Shown here: positions 22,596-32,803 of the stretch, one piece after another | Layout of the letters: every line of letters starts with the position of its first letter | How positions within the stretch are numbered: the stretch's first letter is position 1 | NCBI GenBank assembly: GCA_025716815.1 | Contig: JAIXMN010000009.1 | Location: forward strand, 1,116,001 to 1,180,000 | Reading direction: 5' to 3' | Source: Dichotomocladium elegans | Taxonomy: Eukaryota; Mucoromycota; Mucoromycetes; Mucorales; Lichtheimiaceae | Length of the DNA: 64,000 bases | Program-made: the position numbers and the translations under genes | Notes under the pieces: model-generated | The model's input: the letters and a program-made list of their open reading frames with translations, nothing else | The model's database searches: none | Told to the model about the DNA's origin: nothing

Positions 22596-22929
22596 TTCAC
22601 ACTCTAGAAACACCATTTCTTTCCCGCCCAGAAAAGAAAAGAAAAAGCTCGCGAACACTGACTGTTTCCTTCCGATCCACCCCAACAAAGCATCGTTTTT
22701 TCCTGTAGATGAAGCATCTTTACTGTCTCTTCAAACCAACATCCCCATTTGCATATCACGTCAGCCATGCTATCTCAAATGTCTTGTTTTCGATGATCGA
22801 TTTTACTCTCTTTTATTGTGGTTACTTTCTCTCATCGCGTATGTTTACTCCGCTCGCTCGCTTATTTGATGTCCACGACGGAAAGAGCTATTCGTGAAAA
22901 GTCCAGGTTAAATCCCTAGTATACGCGAA
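22596..22929. other. Convergent 3' intergenic region
   Basis: This is the 3' flank shared by the LisH gene and RPL38. It is T/C-rich and no gene is visible. Confidence 0.5.
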
Positions 22930-23375
22930 TTACACATTTTCAAGGAGCGTACCAGGAGGGAGGGACTGTCTCAACTTGTTGGCCTTGGACTTGTCCTTGA
23001 CGACAAGAGTGTAAAGGTAGCGCGAGCATCTGACCTTGAACTTGACAGAGTCAGCGTTCTTCTTGATGCGAGCAGCTGCAAGGTTTTCAAAATGACACAG
23101 AGGAATTCTAGTGTTAGTAGACAACTGTGGGATGTTTCATGGAAGAGATCTAGTGAATAATTTTTACATTGGGCATCCTTTCTGCGGGCAATTTCGAGGA
23201 ACTGCTTGATATCCTGGATTTGCTTAGGCTAATTTTTTTTTTGTGTAAATTAGTCGTTCAATCCATCCATCAATCCATTCATCTGTTCTCTTTCTATCTC
23301 TTCCTTTCTTTGTGTTTTCCACCAACATCATCGATTCTCCGTCATCACTCTTCTTTGATCTTCTTTACATACCAT
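22930..23375 (-). CDS. RPL38: 60S ribosomal protein eL38
   Basis: Three exons (minus order): 23375-23373, 23228-23168, 23075-22930, giving 69 residues, the usual length for eL38. Exon 1 is the ATG alone, followed directly by GTATGT. Exon 2 gives [20 protein letters not shown]. Exon 3 gives [20 protein letters not shown] and [20 protein letters not shown]. These blocks match the highly conserved eL38 family, a surface component of the large ribosomal subunit. Two introns (92 and 144 nt) are present. The gene is divergent from the Myb gene, with about 300 bp between starts. That spacer contains a GC-rich stretch and a run of G. Confidence 0.95.
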
Positions 23376-23682
23376 CTCTGCTACACGCTTGAAATAGGAA
23401 AGAGGGAATTCGAATCATCTCAGCGTTGCCGCTTGTGTATCCCCGCCCTTGCTCCTCTGACGCTCCTCCACTTTTCCCCGGGGTCCCGGAGACCCCGGGA
23501 CGCGGATTTGTCCGGTCCGCACTTTTTGAATGCCCGAGCTCCGGGCACCAGCTCAACGCTGCGACAAAAAAGCAAAGCGGTGCGGTTTTCTTTCCAAGTC
23601 CGCCATTGGGGGGGGGTGTTGCGCGGAAAGGGACTAGCAACGCGAACGCTTGAAAGCGGGACGTATCGTGTCAGACGCAGCG
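23376..23682. promoter_or_regulatory. Shared divergent promoter region RPL38 / Myb gene
   Basis: About 307 bp separate the two divergent start codons. The region is unusually GC-rich in its middle (an interrupted palindromic GGGGTCCCGGAGACCCCGGG-like block near 23477-23500 and a run of eight G at about 23610). Ribosomal-protein and Myb-gene control elements must lie here, but no known site can be assigned. Confidence 0.5.
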
Positions 23683-25536
23683 ATGCGTTTAGTACGTTCC
23701 CTTCTTTTGAATATTGCGCATGAAGTTGATCGACTCTCGACACGATGCGCCCAATGCAATGTCTTTCAGCGCCATTACCGTATCAGTGCCTGGCAGCCAT
23801 GGGAAGATCAGATGCTTAGAAATTTTGTCCAGCATAATGGCAACAAGTGGACCGAATGTGTGACTCATTGCCTTCCCCATCGGACTCCAAATCAGTGCCA
23901 GCTACGCTGGGCGGATTGCCTTGATCCCAACTTGCGCAAAGGACCCATGTCAAAAAGTGAGCTTGAATTGCTTCGTAAAGGCGTTGCTGAGCATGGCGAG
24001 GGCCATTGGAAGGCGGTGCGAGATCAGTATTTACCGAATCGCTCACCGCGAATGCTAAAAGCGGCTTGGGCATCCGTCGCTAATCCAAGGCTAGGTGGAC
24101 ATAAACGATGCTGGACTGCGGAAGAAGATGAACTTTTGCTCAAAGGATACACAGAGTTGGGAGGCCCAAAGTGGAAGCAGATTGCGGATCTGTATCTGCC
24201 CGGTCGGGCTCCTACCACAATTGCATCCCGCTACCGCACAAAGCTGGAGCCCGGCGTGATAAGTGCACCTTGGACTGAAGAAGAACGGTCCTTGCTCCTG
24301 CGGCGCGTCATTCTTTATGGACAAGAGTGGAAAACGGTGGCTGAGGGCATTCCCGGTCGTACTCCAGCCGCATGCCGAACCGCGTGGGCTGAGAAGGTTG
24401 ATCCGTCCATTAAACAACCCGGCAGCCGCTCCTGGTCATACCAGGAGACAAATATCTTTTGGCGTCGGCTCTGGGCCCATGGCGGGGACTGGGTCAAGGT
24501 CAGGGCAGCTCTGCCGGGCCGGAGCCGAGTCATGCTTCAACGGAAATTCCACGACGATCTAAAGGCACTCCGGCTAGTGGTCGGGGAAGCTATCGAGATT
24601 CGCGCGGACGAGACAAGGGTCGAGTGGAGAACACGCGTCGCGGGCCACATATGTCAATGGTTTGAACAGTATATAGATGTTAAAACGGACCCCGCAGGCG
24701 CACTCATGTTCAAAGAAGTCGTCAACAGCGTATGGACAAGTGAAGACTTGCAGACGCTCAGAGCTGCAACAACAGATATACACCATGTGGATTGGTCTGC
24801 CGTCGCGAAGAAATTAGGCAAAACTGTCGTCCAATGCAAATACCAGTACCAGAAACAACTTGCTCTTCAACAGCGGATACGGTGGACAAAGGAGCTTGAC
24901 ACAGAACTTTGTAAGCTCGTGGACGTGTATGGAGACAATGATTGGAATACGATCTCGGAGAAAATACCCTGCAGCACATCTGAAGAATGCCAGCACCGAT
25001 ATCAGAGGCTGCTGGAAATGCAAAATAAGATCCAGGGTCGCTTTACCCAGGAAGAGGACGCGTTGCTCCACGAAGGCGTATCCATGTTTGGTAAAAATTG
25101 GGTTGCCATAGCGAACACGTATCTACCGCAGCGGTCACCCTGGCAATGCGAGGCGCACTGGCGGACTACTACCACGCCCCGCAAGGTAGGGTCATGGTCA
25201 AAGGAAGAAGATGAGACCCTGAAATTTGCAGTCGAACAATACGGAGAGTCGTCTTGGAAAAAAGTCGCGACCTTGGTGGCGAATCGAACGACGACGCAGT
25301 GTCGTGACCGGTATCAACGGTATCTGGCGGTTGAGGGGAGAAAAACTGGAAAATGGTCATTTGATGAGCGAATTCGGCTGATGGAAATCGTGAATCGGGA
25401 AAAGCAAAATGGTGCTGTCGACTGGAAGAAAGTCGCCGTCCAGTTGGGGACTGGTCGAACACAATGGAGTTGCAGTGCAAAGCATAGGAGTATGGTGAAG
25501 TTAGGCAACGAATTTGGTCTGCGTACCAGACGATGA
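23683..25536 (+). CDS. Ten-repeat Myb/SANT DNA-binding protein, intronless
   Basis: This is a single uninterrupted 617-residue frame from ATG 23683. About ten Myb/SANT repeats are visible, each of 45-55 residues with the usual W-x(15-20)-W spacing: five near residues 37-290, a ~70-residue spacer, and five more near 350-605. Examples are RCWTAEEDELLLKGYTELGG, SAPWTEEERSLLLRRVILYG, GRFTQEEDALLHEGVSMFGK and GSWSKEEDETLKFAVEQYGE. High repeat numbers recall SNAPc subunit 4 (SNAP190) and related Myb proteins that bind small-nuclear-RNA-type promoters, but SNAP190 has 4.5 repeats, so orthology is uncertain. The lack of introns stands out, since nearly every neighbour has several. Confidence 0.85.
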   Translation: MRLVRSLLLNIAHEVDRLSTRCAQCNVFQRHYRISAWQPWEDQMLRNFVQHNGNKWTECVTHCLPHRTPNQCQLRWADCLDPNLRKGPMSKSELELLRKGVAEHGEGHWKAVRDQYLPNRSPRMLKAAWASVANPRLGGHKRCWTAEEDELLLKGYTELGGPKWKQIADLYLPGRAPTTIASRYRTKLEPGVISAPWTEEERSLLLRRVILYGQEWKTVAEGIPGRTPAACRTAWAEKVDPSIKQPGSRSWSYQETNIFWRRLWAHGGDWVKVRAALPGRSRVMLQRKFHDDLKALRLVVGEAIEIRADETRVEWRTRVAGHICQWFEQYIDVKTDPAGALMFKEVVNSVWTSEDLQTLRAATTDIHHVDWSAVAKKLGKTVVQCKYQYQKQLALQQRIRWTKELDTELCKLVDVYGDNDWNTISEKIPCSTSEECQHRYQRLLEMQNKIQGRFTQEEDALLHEGVSMFGKNWVAIANTYLPQRSPWQCEAHWRTTTTPRKVGSWSKEEDETLKFAVEQYGESSWKKVATLVANRTTTQCRDRYQRYLAVEGRKTGKWSFDERIRLMEIVNREKQNGAVDWKKVAVQLGTGRTQWSCSAKHRSMVKLGNEFGLRTRR

Positions 25537-26776
25537 ACGAACATCTCATTTAATCATATGAATTTACGGCATGAAAGACGCTATCTTGTTATGTATCCAT
25601 ATATACTATTGTAGGGTTATTATCTCAGTAATTGAAAAGAAATGACACTTATATCGGTATGCAGATCCCTCCGTCAATGGACGTGGACTGGTGCTCAACA
25701 ACCATCAAATGTCACGGATTATGGGATTGTACCACGGTCAAGCGCTCGTTTTATATATCCCATAGGTTCTGTAGGCTCAAATGCCACAGGTACAGTAAAG
25801 AATAGTTGCTTTATCCATTATCATTTGATCCCTCTACATGCCTAACTGGTCACCGTCAGCTGAGACCAGCGCGCCATTGTTGAGCGTAAGCTACGTAAAA
25901 AGACCCAGCTTTTTCAGAACTGAAACTATTCAAAGCGGATAAGTCAATGACATTGCACTCTACTGCACACGACAGAATCCGATACGCTTAAGGCGTTTAA
26001 CAAAAGCCGAGCCAGCTCGGATGAAGGGCCTTTCGATCCTTTGCATGCTTTCCATCCCTTCATGGTTTTATTCTACGAGTGAATTATGTGATTGATAAAC
26101 ATACCAGATACTGTGCTGCAAGTCATTCAACCGACCACAATGGGGAGGTCTGCCCTATGCATACACAACCCTTACTTCCCAAAATCAAATCGTCTATGCA
26201 CATACTGCCGTCCCACCCCCCGCTCCTATGCTCAATCGGAAACATTCAATAAGCAGGGCGCAAAAAAAATAAATTACCTTGTCTGTTTGGTTAGATCCCC
26301 ACTTGCTTCAAGGGGGTTATATTCCAACCCAAGGATAGTTCATCCTTGCCGATCGAGTTTCATTCATCCAAGCTTGTCTTTTCCTCTTTAGCACCAGACA
26401 AAGTTTTGCTATTGGATTAATAGCAATATCTACTCTTCACTTATATTACAGTATGTATGTACAGTACACTAGCATTAGGCTATCGACGCGGCCCAGCTTG
26501 ATACTTGGCTGGTTCAGCGAGCCAAGGCGTCGCAATTTGGGCCAAGAAGAAGTGCAATTAACACTGTGTCCCAGTAAATGCATCATCTGCAAAGCGGAAA
26601 AAAAAAGAACATCCCATGGAAAGAACAGTATTGGTCGATTGATACGTCAGATGTTGCATCATCCTCCAGCTTCTGAAATGCTACGGGTTTCGCCATAGGC
26701 TCAAAGTCTGTTAACGAAAACGCATGCGGCAACCCATACCTGTGGGTACACACCTTCCGTAACTCTAGGGATGTCA
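25537..26776. other. Intergenic, nothing supported
   Basis: About 1.2 kb downstream of the Myb gene. Only short random open frames are present. No repeat or RNA gene was recognised. Confidence 0.4.
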
Positions 26777-27335
26777 CTACCGGGCAATAAGGACATGGGC
26801 CTTCGCGTGGAAAGCTCCATCTTTTGTACGCACATCCATACCCTCGGGTCTGTAGTATGTCAAATTCTGCACACAGTGGCGAAAGGAAGCTGTCTCGGTC
26901 TTTGAGCGCGCGAGGGACCGGGTACGATCAACGTTCGGAGCATCGCTTAGTACATTCACCCCGTGGCAAGTTGTAGATGACGCTATGCACCATGGAGCCA
27001 TTTTTCTGAATCCATCAATAAAGATGCCAAGAGCAAGGTCGAAATAATGTCTCAGAAGCAGAACTGTCAAAGATGTCCTCCATCGCCACCTGTTCTGTAT
27101 CCATTCTTTCGGCTCGGTAGCGACGAAATTCTCTTGTTTTTTTTTTGGATAAAGCGCCCAAATGCTTATCCAACAACATGTACCTGACGTTTGTTAATGA
27201 TTTGCCGTAGTCCTCGCAGCGGCTAACAACACGGTTGTCGATATCGCAAGCCTCTTGATCGAAGCCGGCATACATGTTGCATCGGCGCGGGGCAACAGTG
27301 TTGGGTGTCAATGTGGAACTTTTGCGAGCTGCCAC
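26777..27335 (-). CDS. Unidentified minus-strand open region (two overlapping frames)
   Basis: Two frames overlap at 27015-27070. The upstream one (27335-27015) begins MAARKSSTLTPNTVAPRRCN and contains CDIDNRVVSRCEDYGKSLTN, then a basic stretch REFRRYRAERMD. The downstream one (27070-26777) contains LLLRHYFDLALGIFIDGF and ends near EGMDVRTKDGAFHAK. The sequence looks coding (balanced composition, amphipathic segments) and could be one frameshifted or spliced protein, since GTACATG at about 27183 could serve as a 5' splice site. I do not recognise the family. Confidence 0.3.
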
Positions 27336-27596
27336 AAAGCACGGGCAGGGTTGATACGGTTGTGCTTCAACACCACTCCGAACCGTCCCATAGCGCTAGG
27401 TCGTTAAATTGCCGAATAAGGAAGGGTAGGTGGGTGGGGGCGGAGGGCGGCGCTGTCTGTATTGTGTGTGTGTGTGGATGAGACCATCGGTTCAGTTTTG
27501 TGTCCCAATACTATTTTCTTTCTCTTTTCTCTTTACCCTACGCTATCCACCCATCGAAATTCTCTCTCCATTTACATTGACCATAAAGAATTCACC

Positions 27597-28377
27597 ATGG
27601 CAGACACTTTCTCCAGTGGCGAAGGTTATGATGTTGATAACAATGGCGTCATTCCAGACCTCTTTCCGCCATTAGGTTTTGGATCGATTCCCATGGGTCG
27701 CAAAGACAGCGCATCCTCGAGTCCGCGTGACAATGCCATCTGGCAAGATTCGTCCCTTATCATGGGCATGTCACCGCCCCAAGCGGCGTGTGATTTGGTC
27801 GCTGGACCGAGCTGTAACAACAACACTAGCAGCAGCAGCAGCAGTAGCCAGGTCCCTACCGACACACCTGCAGATACTTCTGTCTTCCATATCTCTTGGG
27901 GAGGAGACGATAAACCACCGGCCGATCTCCACCTCGAGGAAAACCCCGAGATTGTGTCAAGGAAACCGCTCCCCAAACCACGCGGCATCCGTCGACTTCC
28001 TGAGCCCGAGCCTGCAGAAGACGGCACGGTGGATGAAGACACATTAAGACGACGTCGGGTACAAAAGAGAGCGACCCTCGAGAGCGTGCACTCGCCGGGG
28101 GTGGGGGAAGAAGGGTTTATTTCCAGAGAGCTTACCTTTCTTTATTTTTACTTTGATACAGAACACATATGCTGCCCGAAGATCCCGACTCAAAAAGTTT
28201 CTAAAGATCGAGTTTCTGGAGAACAAGGTGAATCAGCTCCAGTCTGAAAACGGCAAGCTCGTCCTTAGCAATGCACTTCTCGAATCTGAGAAGCGGGGAT
28301 GGCTGGCCAAGGAGGCTGAGTATAAGAAACGGATAAGATGGTTAGAAGAATCCAAAGGATTTTCTCCAGAATCTTGA
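27597..28377 (+). CDS. bZIP transcription factor (Gcn4-like basic region)
   Basis: Two exons, 27597-28058 and 28162-28377, give 225 residues. The intron (103 nt, GTACAA...ACAG) falls inside the basic region. Splicing creates LRRRR|NTYAARRSRLKKFLK, with the N-x-x-A-A-R-x-S-R signature of Gcn4/CpcA-type bZIP domains. A leucine zipper (IEFLENKVNQLQSENGKLVL ... LLESEKRGWL) closes the protein. The N-terminal 150 residues are acidic/Ser/Pro-rich with a Ser run from AGC triplets, as expected for an activation domain. The start is ATG 27597 in good context (CACC before it). If the intron were retained, the frame would run to 28247 and lack the zipper. Convergent with END3. Confidence 0.88.
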
Positions 28378-28608
28378 TGTGCCCTTCTTTACATCACACC
28401 ACTCCACCCACCTGCACACAGACGGCCCGCATATGACCCTGCTTACACCAACCAACCAGCCGCCGCCGTCGTCATAATGGCATGCTTTGCCTTGTCTATT
28501 CGTACCCATCTCTTACGCTCTCGTTTGTACATACAGATTCCCCTTCTTCTCAATATATTGCATGAAAATGTTCTTTTGTTTTCCTTTGTATGGCTTTATT
28601 TTTTCAAC

Positions 28609-30350
28609 TCAAGCGCGCTCCTCGTTGAGGAGCCGCAACGTCTTCTGGACCTCCATGCGCCGCTCGTCCAACAATGTTTCGAGTTCGCGTTTTTTGCTTC
28701 GCACATCGTCAACAATCCGAGTCAGTCTACGGACAGCATCTCTCGCCGCCTCGATGTCGCGCTCCTGCTTGCGTATCTTGTCTTCCACATCCGCCTGATC
28801 TGTCAGCTGCCGCAATTTGTAGTCATAGAGCGCCTGGAATTGCTCGCGCAACGGGCGAGATGCAAACGACTCGTACGAATCACTGTTTTCTTTTGCCGTC
28901 TCTGCACGGCGCTCAGCCTGCTTGACCTGTTCCTTGAGGTCCGCAAGTTCACGCTTCAACATCTCTTCTTCATCGTACTTGCCGCCCTTGGCAGACGATC
29001 CTGTATCCATTACTTTTCATTTAACAAAGGCTTTTTGCCACACGCCCAGTTGCACACATGCACTATCCATCCATTCCTCCCCCAACATGTCTCTTCTTTT
29101 TTTTTCACCTTTTGCAGCCAGGGATGTACTGGCGGCTCCCAGCCGGCTCGCATATCTTTCAGCCATTCGCGCGCTCTCGGACATGGATGTATTGTTGCCC
29201 TTGCGTGCTCCTGTGCCTGCGCCCGGGCGCTGACCAAGGTCAGCGGCATATTCGCCTGCGAATGCCTCATAAAGATCAGGGGGCAGTTGCTTAGGGGTCT
29301 GCGCACCCTTTGTCCGCTGGTTCAAGATGTGGAAGAAAACAAGGCATTGATCCTGAGTGATACCCTGCGAGTGGTTTACATTGACCAGCGTCCTATTGGT
29401 TTCAACCGTCAAACGATACATTCTTCATTTGGGACAAGTGACTTTACCATGCGCTGGTCAAATCATTCCGCGTGAGGCCCAATGTCGCATAAAAATCCTC
29501 CATCTGAGCGACTGTACACAGATATCCTTTGTTAGTCAAGCATAGATTTTCTCCATCTCATTCTCTAGAAAGAAAACCTACATCGAACTTTGCCAGAATC
29601 ATTGGCGTATTTAGCGTAAATATTTTGATATGATGCCATATCATCTGGCGTCATGTCCCAGCTAAACTCGACAGCGGGCGGAGACGGTGTGTAACCGGTG
29701 TATTGGGGTTGCTGGTAATATCCCGTCTGCTGGGGCGCAACGTAACCGGTCTGCTGCGGGGCGACGTAGCCAGTCTGTTGGGGGGCAATGTAGCCCGTCT
29801 GCTGTGGAGGGACATAGCCTGTCTGTTGAGGAGCGACATAACCGGTCTGTTGAGGGTAGACACCTCCTCCTGCTGCGAGGTGGGCCTTGTTGGGCGGAAT
29901 CAGGGAAGGCGGGAGACTCATGGGAGGTTCGACGCCATTGATGCAATCAAACGTTAGATGCATAGCGATGCAGAACTCTTCAAAATCGAGACTGCCATCC
30001 TTATCAATATCGGCGAGATCCCTACGGCAAGATTAAAGAAGGTCATGACGATTTCAGGCTGTCATCACCCAGTCATCGGGGGCCACAACGGAGTGAAGAA
30101 TTACCAGATACGTTCGAGACGATTGGGAGGGATGTTGGAACTTAAAAGAACGTCGCGGGCAGTGGATCCTGTAACGCTAAATGTCAGTGAATAGATTCTC
30201 CATCATGCTTCTCAATGGGAACAAGAAACTGTATGAAATGCATATACACGTCTGTATATAGTACATACCAGACATGTAGCCATTGACCTGGCCACGGGCT
30301 TGAAAGATCTCGGCATACTTTTGCCGTTCAGCAGCTGTGATGGCAGACAT
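28609..30350 (-). CDS. END3: END3, EH-domain actin/endocytosis protein
   Basis: Six exons (minus order): 30350-30269, 30168-30105, 30021-29582, 29511-29448, 29392-29109, 29000-28609, giving 441 residues in phase. The first EH domain has [40 protein letters not shown] and the Ca-loop-like [11 protein letters not shown]. The second starts at [40 protein letters not shown] is typical of End3. The C-terminus is a long coiled coil (about 29000-28609). End3 works with Pan1 and Sla1 at cortical actin patches in endocytosis. Between the EH domains lies an octapeptide array (VAPQQTGY type, six copies, then a degenerate one). This array is unusual for End3 and resembles Ark1/Prk1 kinase sites. Confidence 0.93.
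29695..29865. repeat. 24-nt minisatellite encoding PQQTGY octapeptides
   Basis: About seven head-to-tail 24-nt units lie within END3, with synonymous and a few nonsynonymous differences (VYPQQTG, VAPQQTG, VPPQQTG, IAPQQTG). The array stays in frame. Confidence 0.85.
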
Positions 30351-30809
30351 ATATTGTGGGGTATTTTTTTCCTCTGTCTTCTTCTAACGACAAGCTGTAA
30401 GCTCAATGGGGGAAGGGTTTAAAAAAAGAGTCCCTCAAAAAAGGCAAATGCCTTGCGCTTTCATTTGCATCGCACGCCAGAAAATTTAATGCCCGCGCTA
30501 TTGCTGAGTGTTACACCCTGAGAGACAAATACATAGCAAAGAATGGTCCGACAAGTCATAGAACCGAACGACGTTACTTGCCGAGAACTTCCAGTGAATA
30601 ATGAATTTCTTTGATAGGAACGGCCAACAGTGGATTACCAGCAAAAAAAAAAAGAAGTAAAAAGAAGAAGGGGACCGATGGTGTGTGACATATGCTTTAA
30701 AGCATCTAAAGGCTGCGCCTGAATGCGACAAAATTTCGATTTATCCAAAAAAAAAAAGGAAATCCACGTGGCTATATGAAGTATCTTTACATACTGCGAT
30801 GCCGATTGT
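30351..30809. other. Intergenic between END3 start and RAI1 3' end
   Basis: 460 bp with A- and T-runs. It probably holds the END3 promoter. No gene seen. Confidence 0.5.
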
Positions 30810-32342
30810 TCACCGCCCACTCGGCGTATGTGCGCGCGGGCCACCAATATCATGGCTTATTTTACCATCCAAATATCGCTGCGTAAGGAAGACGTCTTCT
30901 TTGCCCGTAGCTCGGATCAGGCGTATCTCTCGCCATGGTTCTTGCCAGGAAATAGTGTACGTCACTGTTGGGTCATCCTCCGTCACGACTTTCTGAAGCC
31001 AATTCAAGAACTGGTCGGCAAAGTTCATGCATACCGATGGGTTCTAGGCATTCAAAGTGAGCTAGCGGTCCTTCCTGTTGCTCTATACAAAAAGGGTGGG
31101 GGCGTGTTTCTCTTTCCCTTTACCCAAGCTCTTGTATTGTCTCGTACACGTCGAGGGATCTCCATGGTTTTGAAGGTTTCCAGTCCACATAAATCACCGT
31201 TGTCATCCCGGAAACCACATATGACCCTTGGTACACCCACCAAGAATGACTGAGCCCAAAACTTGAGAAGTTTGAATCTACAAAGAAAATGGTATCAACA
31301 TCTCAAGTTTCCGAAGAAAAAAGTTCCTTTACTTTTCAAAATTATCCTTTTGCCGCTGAGTGTCGATCCGCCTTGATGTCTTGAGCTCAATATACTGATG
31401 AAGCGGGTTTTTCGGGTCCTGTTTTTCGGGTTTCGTGCCTGTACAACGGTTGGAAGATCTAAGGATTTTTTTTTTTTTGCTCACCCCATCGCAAGTATCA
31501 TGGCAACTACGACACACCTTCAATGCAATCTACTTCAGCACCCATCAGGAGTGTGTTTCTGCCTAAACGAGTCTTGACTACAACGCAATATTGGATATTG
31601 GTGTTGGGAACATCGTTCGGGTCGGGCTGACCGTTAGGTTCTGTCGCGGTGCAGAAAGATTCGAAACGATATCCCCAGTAGGCCATCTGTTTGTGCCGAT
31701 CCGACATTGCAGCTTCGTGTTGCTTTTTATGTTCGGTTGTGCGTTCTTCGAGGTATATGGAGCCCTGCATGCGTAACGTCTTTAGGACAAGATGAACCCA
31801 ATATAACGCTTGTTAAAGAAGCCATACATTATATCGAGTGGCGCATAACTCCCAAGGCTCCTTGCGCGAGTAAGGTGTACAAAAGATCTTGGTCATGATA
31901 CCACGCCAGGTCACAATATTCGCTTGCGCAATGTTCTTTTCGGGCTCTGCTTGCCGTGCGGTAGTGAGCGCATCCAGCAGAGTATCCAAATGCTCCGGCA
32001 CGCTCTCGTCACGTTTGATGTATTTTTCGTAGCCGCGGTTCAGCGAGGGCCCAGGCGGTGATATGTTTGGTGGCACATAGTATTTCTACAGAAGTGAAAT
32101 CGACAAGGACGCGTATCAGGAGAGGTATCACCTAGGGGCCGAAGGAAACTCACTAGCTCGCGCTGATCAAACCACACTCGACGACTGCCGTCGATGCTAT
32201 AAGATTGGATCTCAACAGGTTGCTTATACTCGGGGCAATGACCCATGTAGCTTTGGCATGATGAGACGGGAAAGGTGCTGAAAGTCATTGGACGTTTGGC
32301 TTCTGGTGAGTCGCCGTAATCAGATTGAGGTCGTTTGGACAT
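30810..32342 (-). CDS. RAI1: RAI1/DXO-family decapping nuclease
   Basis: Six exons (minus order): 32342-32154, 32085-31828, 31764-31518, 31438-31333, 31277-31124, 31043-30810, giving 395 residues, the usual size. Family blocks in order: IQSYSIDGSRRVWFDQREL, ANIVTWRGIMTKIFCTPYSR, WELCATRYNGSIYLEERT, AYWGYRFESF, then the catalytic acidic motifs GAEVDC and YIELKTS. Next come FWAQSFLVGVPRVICGFRDD and MEIPRRVRDNTRAW. RAI1 partners the 5'-3' exonuclease Rat1 in the nucleus and removes incomplete caps through a two-metal active site formed by these E/D and ELK motifs. The start was set at MSKRPQSDYG; the frame is open further upstream. Intron 2 begins GTATGG. It lies head-to-tail behind the sirtuin. 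Confidence 0.93.
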
Positions 32343-32803
32343 GCGGTAATAAGTGGGGAGTACAGCAAAAAGACTGCGATAGGAGTAACAATCCATTGTC
32401 GGGAGTAATTTGGACCGCTCTCTTGACGATTGAATTCCTTTCCATATTTTAAAGGACACATAGACCTTATGTCCATGCATGTAACTCATGCCGTAGCCAA
32501 ATATAAGGGTACGTGCTTCTGCACCGAAAGTAGAAGTACCTGTTACCAGCACTCGCTTTACGATAACTTTCGGTTCCATCCATTTCTAATTAGGTTTATA
32601 ATATTATTAAATCTTAAACTTCTGGACAGACGTCTTGGGACGACAAGAGGCATGTTGTTCCCGTTCTCCATCTAGTGGCTTCATATTTCTTGAGTGCGGG
32701 TCTACCGGTTGAATTGAGCTGCGGCAGCCTGTGATTCGCTGCTCTCGACGTTAGTTCTCATGCCTTTGTTCTCGCGCTTTCCAGGCTTTGCGAGTCTTCT
32801 CCT
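32343..32803. other. Intergenic between RAI1 and the sirtuin
   Basis: Short 5' flank of RAI1. The RAI1 frame stays open to about 32579 without conserved residues, so it is treated as leader. Confidence 0.4.

Noticed and set aside
23169..23723. Plus-strand 184-codon frame through the RPL38/Myb spacer
   Set aside because: Runs through RPL38 introns and promoter with no domain; composition is that of T/C-rich non-coding sequence.
28477..29475. A 332-codon plus-strand open frame
   Set aside because: It is antisense to END3 exons, whose splice phases and conserved domains are clear.
29695..29865. Regular 24-nt repeats that could suggest a CRISPR-like array
   Set aside because: Units are directly adjacent without spacers and keep the END3 reading frame; it is a coding minisatellite in a eukaryote.
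29958..30194. Plus-strand open frame over the END3 5' region
   Set aside because: Antisense shadow of the END3 EH domain exons.
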